From Clostridia bacterium (GTDB lineage Bacteria > Bacillota > Clostridia > Oscillospirales > Acutalibacteraceae), in contig JAFRQM010000041.1 in NCBI GenBank assembly GCA_017428625.1, positions 1 to 64,000 on the forward strand: 64,000 nucleotides of DNA, given 5' to 3'. Of this stretch, positions 1-14,104 are shown in pieces. The notes beneath the pieces are model-generated. The model was not told the DNA's origin, did not search any database, and was given only the letters and a program-made list of their open reading frames with translations. Made by a program: the position numbers and the translations under genes. Position 1 is the first letter of the stretch. Each line of letters starts with the position of its first letter.

Positions 1-54
1 GATGGTGCCGATGTTAACATGGGGTTTGGATCGGTTAAAATGTTCTTTTGCCAT
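1..54 (-). CDS. tuf: Elongation factor Tu, N-terminal fragment
   Basis: Only the first 18 codons are inside the window; the gene runs off the left edge. The visible peptide begins MAKEHFNRSKPHVNIGTI, the usual EF-Tu N-terminus just before the G1 GTP-binding loop. An AGGAG-type ribosome-binding site lies a few bases upstream of the ATG. EF-Tu delivers aminoacyl-tRNA to the ribosome. It follows fusA in the usual str-operon order, but a promoter of its own lies in the gap. Identification rests on a short but very conserved peptide. Confidence 0.93.
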   Translation of the reverse strand, partial: MAKEHFNRSKPHVNIGTI

Positions 55-109
55 TTGTAATTTCCTCCATAATAATGTTTAAATTAACTCCATGCTCGCG
101 CATGATAAT

Positions 110-138
110 ATTTTAACAAGATATTGCGTATATTTCAA
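110..138 (-). promoter_or_regulatory. Promoter of tuf (sigma-A type)
   Basis: On the minus strand TTGAAA (133-138) and TAAAAT (110-115) are separated by exactly 17 bp, downstream of the fusA stop and upstream of tuf. The leader that follows contains a small hairpin with a GCGA loop (about 91-104). This would let tuf be expressed above the level of the upstream operon. Seen by eye; no transcript data. Confidence 0.6.
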
Positions 139-160
139 GTGTTTTTTCAAATATAGCGCA

Positions 161-2239
161 TTAATCGAATTTTTTGCGGTCGCCGACAATCTTCTCAGAA
201 ATTGAAGCGGGAACCTGCGTGTAACAACTGGGTTCCATAACATATTGACCCCTGCCCTGTGTTTTTGAGCGCAACGCCGTAGCGTAGCCGAACATATTTG
301 AAAGCGGAACCGATGCTTCTATCTGAACAGCGCCCTGCATCATTTCGGTGCCCAGCACCTGACCGCGACGGGAGTTCAGGTCGCCTATTACATCGCCCAT
401 ATATTCGTCGGGAACAATAACAGTTGTTTTCATTATGGGCTCCATAAGGACGGGTTCTGCTTTTTTCATTGCATCTTTGAGAGCCATTGATGCGGCAATC
501 TTGAACGCCATTTCGGAAGAGTCAACCTCGTGATAAGAACCGTCGTTGAGTGTTACCTTAAGGTCAACAACATTGAAACCTGCAAGCACGCCCGAAAGCA
601 TTGCGCCTTTGAAACCTGCTTCAATAGCGGGGAAGTATTCTTTGGGAATAGCGCCGCCGACAATGTTGTTAACAAACTCAAAGCCGTTGCCCGGGTTGGG
701 TTCAATAGCGATTTTAACATGACCGTATTGACCTTTGCCGCCAGACTGACGGGCATATTTGGTGTCAGATTCCGCAGAGCGTGTGATTGTTTCACGGTAT
801 GCAACCTGCGGTCTGCCTACATTTGCTTCAACATGAAATTCACGAAGCATTCTGTCAACAATGATTTCAAGGTGAAGCTCGCCCATACCGGCTATTATCG
901 TCTGACCTGTTTCTTCATCCGTATAGAACTTGAAAGTCGGGTCTTCCTCGGCAAGTTTCAGCAGAGCAATGTTCATCTTTTCCTGACCGGCTTTGGTCTT
1001 GGGTTCGATGGCGACTCTGATGACGGGTTCCGGGAATTCCATTGATTCAAGAATAATCGGGTGCCTCTGGTCGCAGAGTGTGTCGCCTGTTGTGGTGTTT
1101 TTGACACCTACCGTGGCTGCGATATCGCCTGCATAGCAGCAGTCAATATCTTCTCTGTGGTTTGAGTGCATCTGAAGAATTCTGCCCAGACGCTCGTTTG
1201 AGTTTTTAGTTGAGTTGTAAACGGTGCTGCCTGCCTCTACCTTGCCCGAATAGACTCTGAAAAAGCAGAGTTTGCCGACAAACGGATCTGTAGCGATTTT
1301 GAACGCGAGAGCCGAAAACGGCTGATCGTCAGATGATTCGCGGACTTCGTCCCTGTCGTTTTTCGGATTTGTGCCGGTAATAGCGGGAACATCGGTGGGT
1401 GCGGGCATAAAATCGACTATTGCGTCAAGCAGAAGCTGAACGCCCTTGTTGCGGTATGATGTGCCGCAGCAGACGGGAACCATATGGTTGGCTATTGTAG
1501 CCTTTCTTATGCAGGACTTGATTTCATCCTTGGTGAGTTCTTCACCCTCAAGGTATTTTTCAAGAAGCTCGTCATTCTGCTCGGCAACATGCTCCACCAT
1601 CTCGTCATGGTACTGCTGAGCGAGTTCCTTCATATCATCGGGAATCTCTTCTCTTCGCACATCAAGGCCCAGGTCGTCATAATAAATATCAGCCTGCATT
1701 TCGACTAAATCGATTATGCCTCTGAAACTGTCTTCCGCGCCTATGGGAAGCTGAATGGGAACGGCATTGCATTTTAGGCGTTCTTTCATCATACTTATTA
1801 CGCGGAAAAAATCCGCTCCCATAATATCCATTTTGTTGACATAGACCATTCTGGGAACATGATATTTGTCCGCCTGGCGCCAGACTGTTTCGCTCTGGGG
1901 TTCAACACCGCCCTTTGCGCAAAGGACCGTGACTGAGCCGTCAAGAACTCTGAGCGAACGCTCAACTTCAACAGTAAAGTCAACGTGACCGGGGGTGTCG
2001 ATAATGTTTATACGGTGGTCCTTCCAAAAACAGGTTGTAGCGGCAGAGGTAATGGTTATACCCCTCTCCTGCTCCTGTTCCATCCAGTCCATCGTGGCGG
2101 CACCGTCGTGAACCTCACCGAGTTTGTGCGTTTTGCCTGTGTAAAAAAGAATACGCTCGGTTGTGGTTGTTTTGCCGGCATCAATGTGAGCCATTATTCC
2201 GATGTTTCTGGTCTTTTCAAGTGTTACCTGTCTTGGCAT
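161..2239 (-). CDS. fusA: Elongation factor G
   Basis: EF-G is the GTPase that drives ribosomal translocation and, with RRF, ribosome recycling. The 692-residue product has the usual full length. Visible motifs are G1 [19 protein letters not shown] near residue 17, the DTPGHVDF switch II motif, and NKMD for guanine specificity. The rest carries the normal EF-G domains II-V, with conserved GMGELHLEI in domain III. The start is fixed by a GGAGG site just upstream of the ATG. It lies in the str operon after rpsL and rpsG, 44 bp downstream of rpsG. No second EF-G paralogue is visible in the window. Confidence 0.98.
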   Translation of the reverse strand: MPRQVTLEKTRNIGIMAHIDAGKTTTTERILFYTGKTHKLGEVHDGAATMDWMEQEQERGITITSAATTCFWKDHRINIIDTPGHVDFTVEVERSLRVLDGSVTVLCAKGGVEPQSETVWRQADKYHVPRMVYVNKMDIMGADFFRVISMMKERLKCNAVPIQLPIGAEDSFRGIIDLVEMQADIYYDDLGLDVRREEIPDDMKELAQQYHDEMVEHVAEQNDELLEKYLEGEELTKDEIKSCIRKATIANHMVPVCCGTSYRNKGVQLLLDAIVDFMPAPTDVPAITGTNPKNDRDEVRESSDDQPFSALAFKIATDPFVGKLCFFRVYSGKVEAGSTVYNSTKNSNERLGRILQMHSNHREDIDCCYAGDIAATVGVKNTTTGDTLCDQRHPIILESMEFPEPVIRVAIEPKTKAGQEKMNIALLKLAEEDPTFKFYTDEETGQTIIAGMGELHLEIIVDRMLREFHVEANVGRPQVAYRETITRSAESDTKYARQSGGKGQYGHVKIAIEPNPGNGFEFVNNIVGGAIPKEYFPAIEAGFKGAMLSGVLAGFNVVDLKVTLNDGSYHEVDSSEMAFKIAASMALKDAMKKAEPVLMEPIMKTTVIVPDEYMGDVIGDLNSRRGQVLGTEMMQGAVQIEASVPLSNMFGYATALRSKTQGRGQYVMEPSCYTQVPASISEKIVGDRKKFD

Positions 2240-2283
2240 ATTTCCTCCGTAAAAAAACTAAAAAGAATAATCTTAAAAACAGA

Positions 2284-2850
<567 letters not shown>

Positions 2851-2913
2851 TTATCTTATACATTGGTGAAAGATTAACTTTCAGCCGTAAAGAAGATTTG
2901 TCGTTTTGCTGGA

Positions 2914-3336
2914 TTATTTCTTCGCTGCCTTGGGTCGTTTCTGACCATACTTGGAGCGGGCCTGCATTCTTCCGGTAACACCCTGAGTATCGAGAGTGCC
3001 GCGGATAATGTGGTAACGCACACCGGGAAGGTCTTTTACACGACCGCCGCGGATGAGAACTACCGAGTGTTCCTGCAGGTTATGGCCGACGCCGGGAATA
3101 TAAGCCGAAACTTCCATACCGTTTGTAAGACGGACTCTCGCGATTTTACGAAGAGCCGAATTGGGCTTTTTGGGTGTTGCGGTTTTAACTGCCGTGCATA
3201 CGCCGCGCTTCTGGGGTGAGTTTGTATCTGTAACGATATTTCTCTTTGAGTTGAAACCCTTTAAAAGAGCGGGAGCCTTGGGCTTTTTCTCCTGCATCTG
3301 TCTGCCGTTGCGAACAAGTTGATTAAAGGTTGGCAA
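2914..3336 (-). CDS. rpsL: 30S ribosomal protein S12
   Basis: S12 sits at the decoding centre. The 140-residue protein has the two classic conserved segments, [11 protein letters not shown] and [12 protein letters not shown], where streptomycin-resistance changes occur in other bacteria; both read as wild type here. The protein begins (M)[11 protein letters not shown] from a TTG codon, with an AAGGAG site a few bases upstream; no in-frame ATG is available nearby. It heads the ribosomal/fusA part of the operon behind rpoC. The L7Ae-like gene often found between rpoC and rpsL in Firmicutes is absent; the 133-bp gap holds only a hairpin. Confidence 0.97.
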   Translation of the reverse strand: MPTFNQLVRNGRQMQEKKPKAPALLKGFNSKRNIVTDTNSPQKRGVCTAVKTATPKKPNSALRKIARVRLTNGMEVSAYIPGVGHNLQEHSVVLIRGGRVKDLPGVRYHIIRGTLDTQGVTGRMQARSKYGQKRPKAAKK

Positions 3337-3372
3337 TCAATTTCTCTCCTTTCTTTAAATATTTATATGCAT

Positions 3373-3405
3373 CGGAGAAGACTGCCGTGAACAGCAGTTT
3401 CTCCG
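3373..3405 (-). other. Intercistronic hairpin between rpoC and rpsL
   Basis: A 7-bp stem (CGGAGAA/TTCTCCG) continues into a second 5-bp stem (ACTGC/GCAGT) after a one-base bulge. No T-run follows on the minus strand, so it is not a standard terminator. It may be an RNA-processing or stabilising element separating rpoBC from the ribosomal-protein genes. Confidence 0.5.
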
Positions 3406-3469
3406 TTACACACTACAAGTTGATATTTTATCATAACTGACTTTGATTTGTCAACGATTTTTACAAATT

Positions 3470-7174
<3,705 letters not shown>

Positions 7175-7214
7175 AAGAATAAATCCCCTTCTTTCAGATT
7201 ATTTTTGCCGGAAA

Positions 7215-10200
7215 TCAATCGTAGTTGTCATCATCGGAGTCGTCCGATGAGAAATCCATACCGAAGTCTTCAGCCGAGAAGAGTTCATCGCCTTCTTCGT
7301 CGGGGTAGTATGAATCGTCATCATCGCTTTCTTCCCTGATGTAGATGTCATTTTCAAGACTGTCTTCGTCAACGTTGTAGCCCTCGGAGGACTCTGCGTC
7401 GTTGACATTTGAGAAGGCCTTGTCATCAGCGGGAACAACGCCGGGTTCATCGTCGTAATCCTCTTTGAGATCGACCACTTCGCCGTCCTCGTCAAGAACT
7501 TTGACATCGAGAGCGAGAGCCTGAAGTTCTTTGATAAGAACCTTGAAAGATTCGGGAACGCCGGGTGTGGGAACGTTTTTGCCTTTAACGATTGTTTCGT
7601 AAGTTTTTACACGGCCCACAACATCGTCCGATTTGACCGTAAGAATTTCCTGAAGGGTGTATGCCGCGCCGTATGCTTCAAGCGCCCAGACTTCCATTTC
7701 GCCGAAACGCTGACCGCCGAACTGCGCTTTACCGCCGAGGGGCTGCTGCGTAACAAGTGAATACGGGCCTGTTGAACGGGCATGGATTTTATCATCAACC
7801 AAGTGGTCGAGCTTTAAGTAATACATAACACCGACCGTAACGGTATTGTCGAACTTACGTCCTGTTCTGCCGTCGGTGAGCTGAACCTTACCGTCTTCGC
7901 TGAGACCTGCCGCTCTGAGAGCAGCGCGGATGTCTTCCTCCTGCGCGCCGTCAAATACGGGAGTCATAACATTGAGGCCGAGTGCCCTTGCGGCGTAGCC
8001 GAGGTGAACTTCAAGCACCTGACCGATATTCATTCGAGAGGGAACACCGAGGGGATTGAGGACTATGTCAAGAGGTGTGCCGTCGGGAAGGAAGGGCATA
8101 TCTTCCTGAGGAAGAATTCTTGAAACAACGCCCTTGTTGCCGTGGCGGCCCGCCATTTTATCGCCGACTGAAATCTTACGCTTCTGCGCGATGTAGCAGC
8201 GGACTTTTTTATTGACACCGGGTGAGAGTTCGTCACTGTTCTCTCTTGTGAACACTTCAACATTGACAACAATGCCGTATTCGCCGTGAGGAACTTTAAG
8301 GGATGTGTCTCTGACCTCTTTTGCCTTTTCGCCGAAGATTGCGCGCAGAAGTCTTTCTTCCGCCGTGAGTTCGGTTTCACCCTTGGGTGTAACCTTACCC
8401 ACAAGGATGTCGCCGGAGTGAACCTCAGCGCCTATGCGGATGATTCCGTCTTCATCAAGGTTTGCGAGAGCGTCTTCGCCGACGTTCGGGATATCTCTTG
8501 TGATATCTTCGGGACCTAACTTGGTCTCTCTTGCCTCTGTTTCATATTCTTCAATGTGAATTGATGTGTAAACATCTTCACGGACAAGTCTTTCGTTAAG
8601 AAGAACGGCGTCTTCGTAGTTGTAGCCCTCCCAGGTCATAAAACCGATGAGAGCGTTTTTGCCGAGGCTTATTTCGCCGTGGTCGGTCGCGGGACCGTCT
8701 GCGATAACATCACCTTCGTTTATGTGCTGGCCGACTTCAACAATAGGTCTCTGGTTAACACAGGTGCCCTGGTTAGAGCGCATAAACTTGGTGACGGTGT
8801 AGTGCTTCATTTCGCCGTTGTCGCCCATAACATCAACACCGTCGGCGTCAATCTTTGTTACGGTGCCGGACTCCTTCGCGAGAAGGCAAACGCCCGAGTC
8901 AACGGCGGCTTTGTATTCCATACCGGTTCCTACCATGGGAGCCTGGGTCTTCATAAGGGGAACTGCCTGCCTCTGCATGTTTGAACCCATGAGCGCACGG
9001 TTCGCGTCATCGTGCTCAAGGAAGGGAATCATCGCGGTAGCGACGGAAACAAGCATTTTTGGTGAAACGTCCATATAATCCGCTTTTGAAGCGTCACATT
9101 CGAGCAGGACGTCTTTGTAACGGGCGTTGATTTTCGCTCTGGCGAATCTGCCTTTTTCATCGAGGGGCTCGTTTGCCTGTGCGACAACGAATTCATCCTC
9201 TTCGTCGGCAGTCATATAACGGACTTCGTCAAGAACAACGCCTGTTTTTTTATCAATCTTTCTGAACGGAGCCTCAACGAAACCGTATTCGTTGATTCTC
9301 GCGAAAGTTGCGAGGTAGGAGATAAGACCGATGTTGGGACCTTCGGGGGTTTCTATCGGGCACATTCTGCCGTAGTGAGTGTAGTGAACGTCACGGACTT
9401 CGAAACCTGCGCGGTCTCTCGAAAGACCGCCGGGGCCCAATGCCGAAAGACGGCGTTTATGGGTAAGTTCCGAAAGCGGGTTGACCTGATCCATAAACTG
9501 TGAGAGCGGCGATGAACCGAAGAACTCACGGATGGCAACCATAATCGGTCTGATATTGATGAGAGTCTGAGGAGTGATTTTATCCTCTTCCTCCTGCGCC
9601 TGAATTGTCATTCTTTCGCGAACGACTCTTTCCATTCTGGAAATGCCGATTCTGAACTGGTTCTGAAGAAGTTCACCTACGGAGCGGATTCTTCTGTTGC
9701 CGAGATGGTCTATATCGTCAAGGTTGCCTACACGCTTTGTAAGGCAGTTAACATAGTTGACAGATGCCAGAATGTCATCAACGATAATGTGCTTGGGAAT
9801 AAGGTCATCGCAGCGTTCGGCGAGTTTTGCCTTGAGGGCTTGTGCGTCATCGCCGCATTCCGCGAGCACTTCTCTGAGAACGCAGTAGCGGACCTTTTCG
9901 TTGATGCCTGCTTCGTTGAGTTCTTCTTCCTTGATGCTGTCGGGAAGGAAGGGTCTGATATCAACCATACCGTTGGAGATGACGAACAGTTCGCTTCCGT
10001 TAACGTCAACAACAACTTTGATAATGCCTGCCTGCTCAATTTCTTTTGCCTTCTCTTTGGTAAGAACTTCACCGGGCTCGGCTATAAGCTCGCCTGTTTC
10101 TTCATTGATAACGGGCTGTGCCACCTTGCAGCCGGGAAGACGGTTGAGCATAGAGAGTTTTTTGTTGTATTTATAACGACCTACTCTTGAAATGTCATAA

Positions 10201-11069
10201 CGGTGGGGGTCAAAAAAGAGGTTGTCTATTTGCTGTTTTGCAGAATCGAGGGTTGCGGGCTCGCCGGGACGGAGCTTTTTGAACACTTCCATAAGAGCTT
10301 CTTCGGTGTTCTTGGTCTCATCCTTTTCGAGAGTTGCTTCAATCTTGGGGTCATTGCCGAAGAAATCGCGGATATCCTGATTTGAACTGAGCTGAAGAGT
10401 GCAGTTGTAGTTGTGAACATCCGCCTCATCGCTTTCAAGTTTGCCGAGAGCGCGAAGGAAAGTGGTGATGTAAAGCTTTCTGTTCTTGTCGATACGGACA
10501 TAGAAAATGTCGTTTATGTCTGTTTCGTATTCGAGCCAGGCGCCCCTGCTGGGGTTTATTGTGCTGTAATAAAGTTCAATACCGGTTTTGTCATGATCCA
10601 TATTGAAGTAAACGCCGGGTGAACGGATAAGCTGGGAGACTATGGCGCGCTCTGCGCCGTTGATGACGAATGTGCCGCTTTCGGTCATAAGAGGGAAGTC
10701 GCCCATATAGACTTCGGACTCTTTGATGACTCCGGTCTCTTTGTTGTAAAGCTGAGCGGTAACGCGCATTGCCGCGGCGTATGTTGCATCTCTCTCTTTA
10801 CACTCTCTGACCGTATACTTGGGCTTGTCATCCATTCTGTAGTCGATAAACTTCAGAACCCAGTTGCCGGAATAATCGGTGATGTCAGCCATATCGCGGA
10901 AAACTTCACGAAGGCCTTTCTCGATAAACCAGTTGTAAGAGGACTTTTGAACCTCAATAAGGTTGGGCATATCCATAACCTCATTGATTTTGCCGTAGCT
11001 GTAACGGACCTTTGAACCGCGTTCAATCGGTTTAAGGTTGAGCTTTTCGGCAAGGTTTTGATTCTGCAT
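7215..11069 (-). CDS. rpoB: RNA polymerase beta subunit
   Basis: Beta of the core RNA polymerase. Starting at the ATG at 11069 ([14 protein letters not shown]), which has an ACGGAG site upstream, the product is 1284 residues. An in-frame upstream start (11156) would add 29 residues unlike any beta N-terminus and is rejected. The rifampicin region is wild type in appearance ([30 protein letters not shown] in two parts). The last roughly 80 residues form a very acidic, Asp/Glu/Ser/Tyr-rich tail. Unlike the common order, rplJ-rplL are not upstream; rpoB has its own promoter. Confidence 0.98.
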   Translation of the reverse strand: MQNQNLAEKLNLKPIERGSKVRYSYGKINEVMDMPNLIEVQKSSYNWFIEKGLREVFRDMADITDYSGNWVLKFIDYRMDDKPKYTVRECKERDATYAAAMRVTAQLYNKETGVIKESEVYMGDFPLMTESGTFVINGAERAIVSQLIRSPGVYFNMDHDKTGIELYYSTINPSRGAWLEYETDINDIFYVRIDKNRKLYITTFLRALGKLESDEADVHNYNCTLQLSSNQDIRDFFGNDPKIEATLEKDETKNTEEALMEVFKKLRPGEPATLDSAKQQIDNLFFDPHRYDISRVGRYKYNKKLSMLNRLPGCKVAQPVINEETGELIAEPGEVLTKEKAKEIEQAGIIKVVVDVNGSELFVISNGMVDIRPFLPDSIKEEELNEAGINEKVRYCVLREVLAECGDDAQALKAKLAERCDDLIPKHIIVDDILASVNYVNCLTKRVGNLDDIDHLGNRRIRSVGELLQNQFRIGISRMERVVRERMTIQAQEEEDKITPQTLINIRPIMVAIREFFGSSPLSQFMDQVNPLSELTHKRRLSALGPGGLSRDRAGFEVRDVHYTHYGRMCPIETPEGPNIGLISYLATFARINEYGFVEAPFRKIDKKTGVVLDEVRYMTADEEDEFVVAQANEPLDEKGRFARAKINARYKDVLLECDASKADYMDVSPKMLVSVATAMIPFLEHDDANRALMGSNMQRQAVPLMKTQAPMVGTGMEYKAAVDSGVCLLAKESGTVTKIDADGVDVMGDNGEMKHYTVTKFMRSNQGTCVNQRPIVEVGQHINEGDVIADGPATDHGEISLGKNALIGFMTWEGYNYEDAVLLNERLVREDVYTSIHIEEYETEARETKLGPEDITRDIPNVGEDALANLDEDGIIRIGAEVHSGDILVGKVTPKGETELTAEERLLRAIFGEKAKEVRDTSLKVPHGEYGIVVNVEVFTRENSDELSPGVNKKVRCYIAQKRKISVGDKMAGRHGNKGVVSRILPQEDMPFLPDGTPLDIVLNPLGVPSRMNIGQVLEVHLGYAARALGLNVMTPVFDGAQEEDIRAALRAAGLSEDGKVQLTDGRTGRKFDNTVTVGVMYYLKLDHLVDDKIHARSTGPYSLVTQQPLGGKAQFGGQRFGEMEVWALEAYGAAYTLQEILTVKSDDVVGRVKTYETIVKGKNVPTPGVPESFKVLIKELQALALDVKVLDEDGEVVDLKEDYDDEPGVVPADDKAFSNVNDAESSEGYNVDEDSLENDIYIREESDDDDSYYPDEEGDELFSAEDFGMDFSSDDSDDDNYD

Positions 11070-11240
11070 AGACAAATCACTCCGTTCTTCTAAATCTGCG
11101 TTCCGGCAGGCGCCGGAAGAGAAGGTCATGATGACGGCAAGCCGCGCCGACAGCATTCTTAACTATTATTTATACCCTATAAAGCGAAAAGGCATAAAAA
11201 TAATGAAGCGCATACATTGCCATTATAATCATGGAATAGA

Positions 11241-11269
11241 ATATTAGCACAGCGCCTTTTAAAAGTCAA
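11241..11269 (-). promoter_or_regulatory. Promoter of rpoBC-rpsL-rpsG-fusA
   Basis: TTGACT (11264-11269) and TAATAT (11241-11246) on the minus strand are 17 bp apart, with an extended -10 TG one base before the hexamer. Transcription would start near 11234 and leave a leader of about 165 bases before rpoB. In the 328-bp gap between rpoB and tmcAL this promoter and the tmcAL terminator are the only signals I see; the rest is AT-rich. Confidence 0.75.
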
Positions 11270-11340
11270 GAAAAATTTTTATATTTTTTAAAATTTTATA
11301 TTAATATATTAAAATCTCGCTAAAAATAAAGTATAGTAAA

Positions 11341-11370
11341 CAGAAAAACCGGTTTCCGACGGAAACCGGT
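11341..11370 (-). terminator. Terminator of tmcAL
   Basis: A perfect 10-bp stem (ACCGGTTTCC/GGAAACCGGT, 3-base loop) lies about 30 bp past the tmcAL stop and is followed on the minus strand by a T-run. It separates tmcAL from the rpoB promoter. Confidence 0.85.
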
Positions 11371-11397
11371 GGATGATTCATTTTGAGTTTTGTGAAA

Positions 11398-12738
11398 TTA
11401 TTCTGAGTTTCTGCGCCCGAAAAGTCTTCTTTCTTTTTTCTCGGGCTTCTTTTCCTGCTCCTCATAGATCGCGTCTTCATCGTCAATCTCTTCGCTTGTG
11501 TTCTGCGTGTTCTTTTCGGTTTCTTCAGGATTCATCTCAACGGCTGAATCGCTTCTGAGCTTGACGGGGCGCTGTCTCTGCTCCGTGCCGCAGGGTAAGG
11601 CAGGCCAGAACGACAGCGCGTAAATGTCTGCCGCTTTGCATTCGAGGTCATATATTCTTTTGCCTCTCTCGTCAAGTTTTTTGGAGTCGGCATATTTTGT
11701 GATAATGGGAAGATCCGCTTTTTCGCGCAGGTCGCGCATAAGCTCCCTGCCCCGTTCGTTAAAACCGAGAACCTTGATGTAAGGCGGAAGACCGGTGCAG
11801 TCTTCGGCGGCTATGCCGAGAAAAGCACTCATAACAATACGCCTTATTCTTGCGTGAGAATAGCGTTTGCTCTTTGCTATGGAATAGAGTTCATCTATTG
11901 TGCGCGCGTCTCTCGCGGCGGATACAATACAGTTTTCGATGCCTTCGGAAATATCGGGGCAACCCGCAATCTCCTGCGCGGTGGTTGTGCGCAACTTGTA
12001 AAGAACGGTGTTTTCGATTGAAGGCATACCGCCGGATATTCTGCGCATTTCGCGGTCACGCGCATAAACATCGAAAGCGGTTTTTGGCATATAGGGGCTG
12101 ACATCTTCGCCGGCAAGCATAAGTTTACGCAACATTTTGCCCGATGCTGTGGCGCCGATATCGTTTGAATCGTGGCCCGCTCCGTAGCGTTTTACACACA
12201 TAGGCGACATATTGGCGTCAAGTTCAAGCAAAGCGTTAAGATATTCTATGCCGAGGTTGTCGTTGGGGTTGTCAAGTATGGGAGCAAGCCCGGGATAATT
12301 GTCTTTTACGGCTCTCTGCCTGGCGTTTGCAAAAGACATACCCGTGCTGAGATAGTTTTTCATCAGTTTAACGGTTTCTTCATCGCGAAGGCACTGGGCA
12401 ATATTAAGAAGAGCTGAAATGTTGCCGTTTTCGCTGCCGAAACAGAGGGTGTCGATTATGTTTGTGGCTTTAAGGAGGGCAACGCTTCCGCGGGCAAAAT
12501 TCTGAGCGCCGGAGACAGACCAAGGCAAAGGCAGCTGTATGATTAAATCAGCGCCGTTACGCAATGCAGACTCGCACCTTGATGAGGCGAGCATACATGC
12601 GGGTTCGGCGCGCTGAACAAAATTGCCGCTCATAATCACAACAACGCTGTCTTCGCTGTTTATATGCATTCTGTCAAGCAAATATTTGTGACCGCTGTGG
12701 AAGGGATTGTATTCTGCTATGGTGCCGTAAACAGTCAT
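11398..12738 (-). CDS. tmcAL: tRNA(Met) cytidine acetate ligase
   Basis: TmcAL (YlbM family) makes N4-acetylcytidine at the wobble base of elongator tRNA-Met, using ATP and acetate through an acetyl-adenylate. The 446-residue protein shows the nucleotidyltransferase fold: GTIAEYNPFHSGHKYLL at the N-terminus (HxGH-type motif), VVIMSGNFVQRAEPA, and GADLIIQLPLPWSVSGAQNFARG in pieces. The C-terminal roughly 45 residues are Glu/Lys-rich and probably disordered. The ATG has an AAGGAG site. It is divergent from ackA; the -10 boxes of the two promoters coincide. Known for the family: acetate is the acyl donor, which gives the pairing with acetate kinase biological sense. Confidence 0.93.
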   Translation of the reverse strand: MTVYGTIAEYNPFHSGHKYLLDRMHINSEDSVVVIMSGNFVQRAEPACMLASSRCESALRNGADLIIQLPLPWSVSGAQNFARGSVALLKATNIIDTLCFGSENGNISALLNIAQCLRDEETVKLMKNYLSTGMSFANARQRAVKDNYPGLAPILDNPNDNLGIEYLNALLELDANMSPMCVKRYGAGHDSNDIGATASGKMLRKLMLAGEDVSPYMPKTAFDVYARDREMRRISGGMPSIENTVLYKLRTTTAQEIAGCPDISEGIENCIVSAARDARTIDELYSIAKSKRYSHARIRRIVMSAFLGIAAEDCTGLPPYIKVLGFNERGRELMRDLREKADLPIITKYADSKKLDERGKRIYDLECKAADIYALSFWPALPCGTEQRQRPVKLRSDSAVEMNPEETEKNTQNTSEEIDDEDAIYEEQEKKPEKKERRLFGRRNSE

Positions 12739-12796
12739 TAAAATGCTCCTTAACCAAACCTATGTTTTTCGTAAAAACAATATTGCAAAAATATAC

Positions 12797-12825
12797 TTGC
12801 AAAAAAATCGGGTTATGTATATAAT
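12797..12825 (+). promoter_or_regulatory. Promoter of ackA-nahK
   Basis: TTGCAA (12797-12802), 17-bp spacer, TATAAT (12820-12825). The start of transcription would be near 12832, about 55 bases before ackA. Confidence 0.75.
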
Positions 12826-12849
12826 ATAACAGGTTTATTTGATTTTCAA
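12821..12849 (-). promoter_or_regulatory. Promoter of tmcAL, overlapping the ackA -10
   Basis: On the minus strand TTGAAA (12844-12849) and TATTAT (12821-12826) are 17 bp apart. Its -10 occupies the same base pairs as the ackA -10 on the other strand, so RNA polymerase could open only one of the two promoters at a time. Confidence 0.65.
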
Positions 12850-12887
12850 GACCATTGAAAAAATTTTTTGTCCGGAGTGTATAAACT

Positions 12888-14087
12888 ATGAAAATTCTTG
12901 TTATCAATGCAGGCAGTTCCTCGCTTAAATATCAACTTATGGATATGTCGAACGAGCATGTGCTTGCAAAGGGAATCTGTGAACAGATAGGCGACGCCAA
13001 CGCGACTTTCACACATAAAGTTCCCTCGGATGAATCAAAAAACATTAAGGAAAGCCATCTTATGGCAGACCATAACGAAGCAATTCACCTTGTGCTCGAA
13101 ACGCTTGTAAGCAAAGAAAACGGTGTTATTGAATCGACCGATGAAATAGAGGCCGTAGGTCACAGAGTTCTTCACGGCGGTGAAAAATTCTCATCTTCCG
13201 TTCTTGTAACCGACGCAGTAAAAGAAGCCATTAAAGAATGCTTCAAGTTCGGCCCTCTTCACAACCCCGCAAACTTCAAAGGAATTGAGGCTTGTGAAAA
13301 AATTATGCCTGTTCCGCAGGTCGCCGTTTTTGACACGGGCTTTCACCAGACAATGCCCGACTATGCCTATCTTTATGCTCTGCCTTATGAATTCTATGAG
13401 GTTGACGGAATCCGCAGATACGGCTTTCACGGCACATCTCACAGATATGTTTCACAGCGCTGCATAGACCTTCTCGGCGGCAAGGCGGAAGGCACAAAAA
13501 TCGTCACCTGCCACCTCGGCAACGGCTCCTCCATTTCAGCCGTAAAAGACGGCAAATGCCTTGACACCACAATGGGTCTTACTCCCCTTGAAGGTATTTT
13601 TATGGGCACCCGTTGCGGCTCAATCGACCCCGCTATTGTTACAACAATCATGAAAGCGCGCAACCTCTCACCCGATGAGATGGATACTCTTATGAATAAA
13701 AAGAGCGGTATGCTCGGCCTTGCCGGAACAAGCGATAACCGCACCATTGAAAACAGAGCCAAAGCCGGCGACGAAAGAGCAAAACTCGTTGAGTCAATGC
13801 TTTGCCACCAACTTGCAAAATACATAGGCGGTTTCGCCGCGGCGATGGGCGGAATTGACGCCGTTGTTTTCACGGGCGGAATCGGCGAAAACAACCCGCA
13901 ATACAGAACGAGAATTGCCGATTCGCTCCGTTTCCTCGGCACCGATATTGACGAGGAGAAAAACCACATTCGCGGCGAAGAGGTTGAAATCTCGGTACCC
14001 GGGTCAAAACTCAGAATGTTTGTTATTCCCACAAACGAGGAACTTGTTATTGCGAGAGACACGCTTGCAATAGTCAACGCTCTTTAA
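12888..14087 (+). CDS. ackA: Acetate kinase
   Basis: Reversible ATP + acetate = ADP + acetyl phosphate; in fermenters the main route to ATP from acetyl-CoA, with phosphotransacetylase. The 399-residue length is standard. Motifs: VINAGSSSLKYQL at the N-terminus (phosphate-binding), HRVLHGG, HLGNGSSISA, MGTRCGSIDP with the catalytic Arg, and VFTGGIGENN near the C-terminus. A GGAG site precedes the ATG. No pta gene is in the window. It is followed after 17 bp by nahK in the same direction, suggesting one transcript. Confidence 0.98.
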   Translation: MKILVINAGSSSLKYQLMDMSNEHVLAKGICEQIGDANATFTHKVPSDESKNIKESHLMADHNEAIHLVLETLVSKENGVIESTDEIEAVGHRVLHGGEKFSSSVLVTDAVKEAIKECFKFGPLHNPANFKGIEACEKIMPVPQVAVFDTGFHQTMPDYAYLYALPYEFYEVDGIRRYGFHGTSHRYVSQRCIDLLGGKAEGTKIVTCHLGNGSSISAVKDGKCLDTTMGLTPLEGIFMGTRCGSIDPAIVTTIMKARNLSPDEMDTLMNKKSGMLGLAGTSDNRTIENRAKAGDERAKLVESMLCHQLAKYIGGFAAAMGGIDAVVFTGGIGENNPQYRTRIADSLRFLGTDIDEEKNHIRGEEVEISVPGSKLRMFVIPTNEELVIARDTLAIVNAL

Positions 14088-14104
14088 TTGGTGCGGTCAA
14101 CAAT

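Noticed and set aside
530..1045. Open plus-strand frame of 171 codons inside fusA
   Set aside because: Antisense to a fully conserved EF-G; no ribosome-binding site or family resemblance.
11070..11156. Longer rpoB start adding 29 residues
   Set aside because: No beta-like sequence; the ATG at 11069 has a good SD.
13439..14077. 212-codon minus-strand frame across ackA
   Set aside because: Shadow of ackA on the opposite strand; Ser/Pro-rich low-complexity translation.
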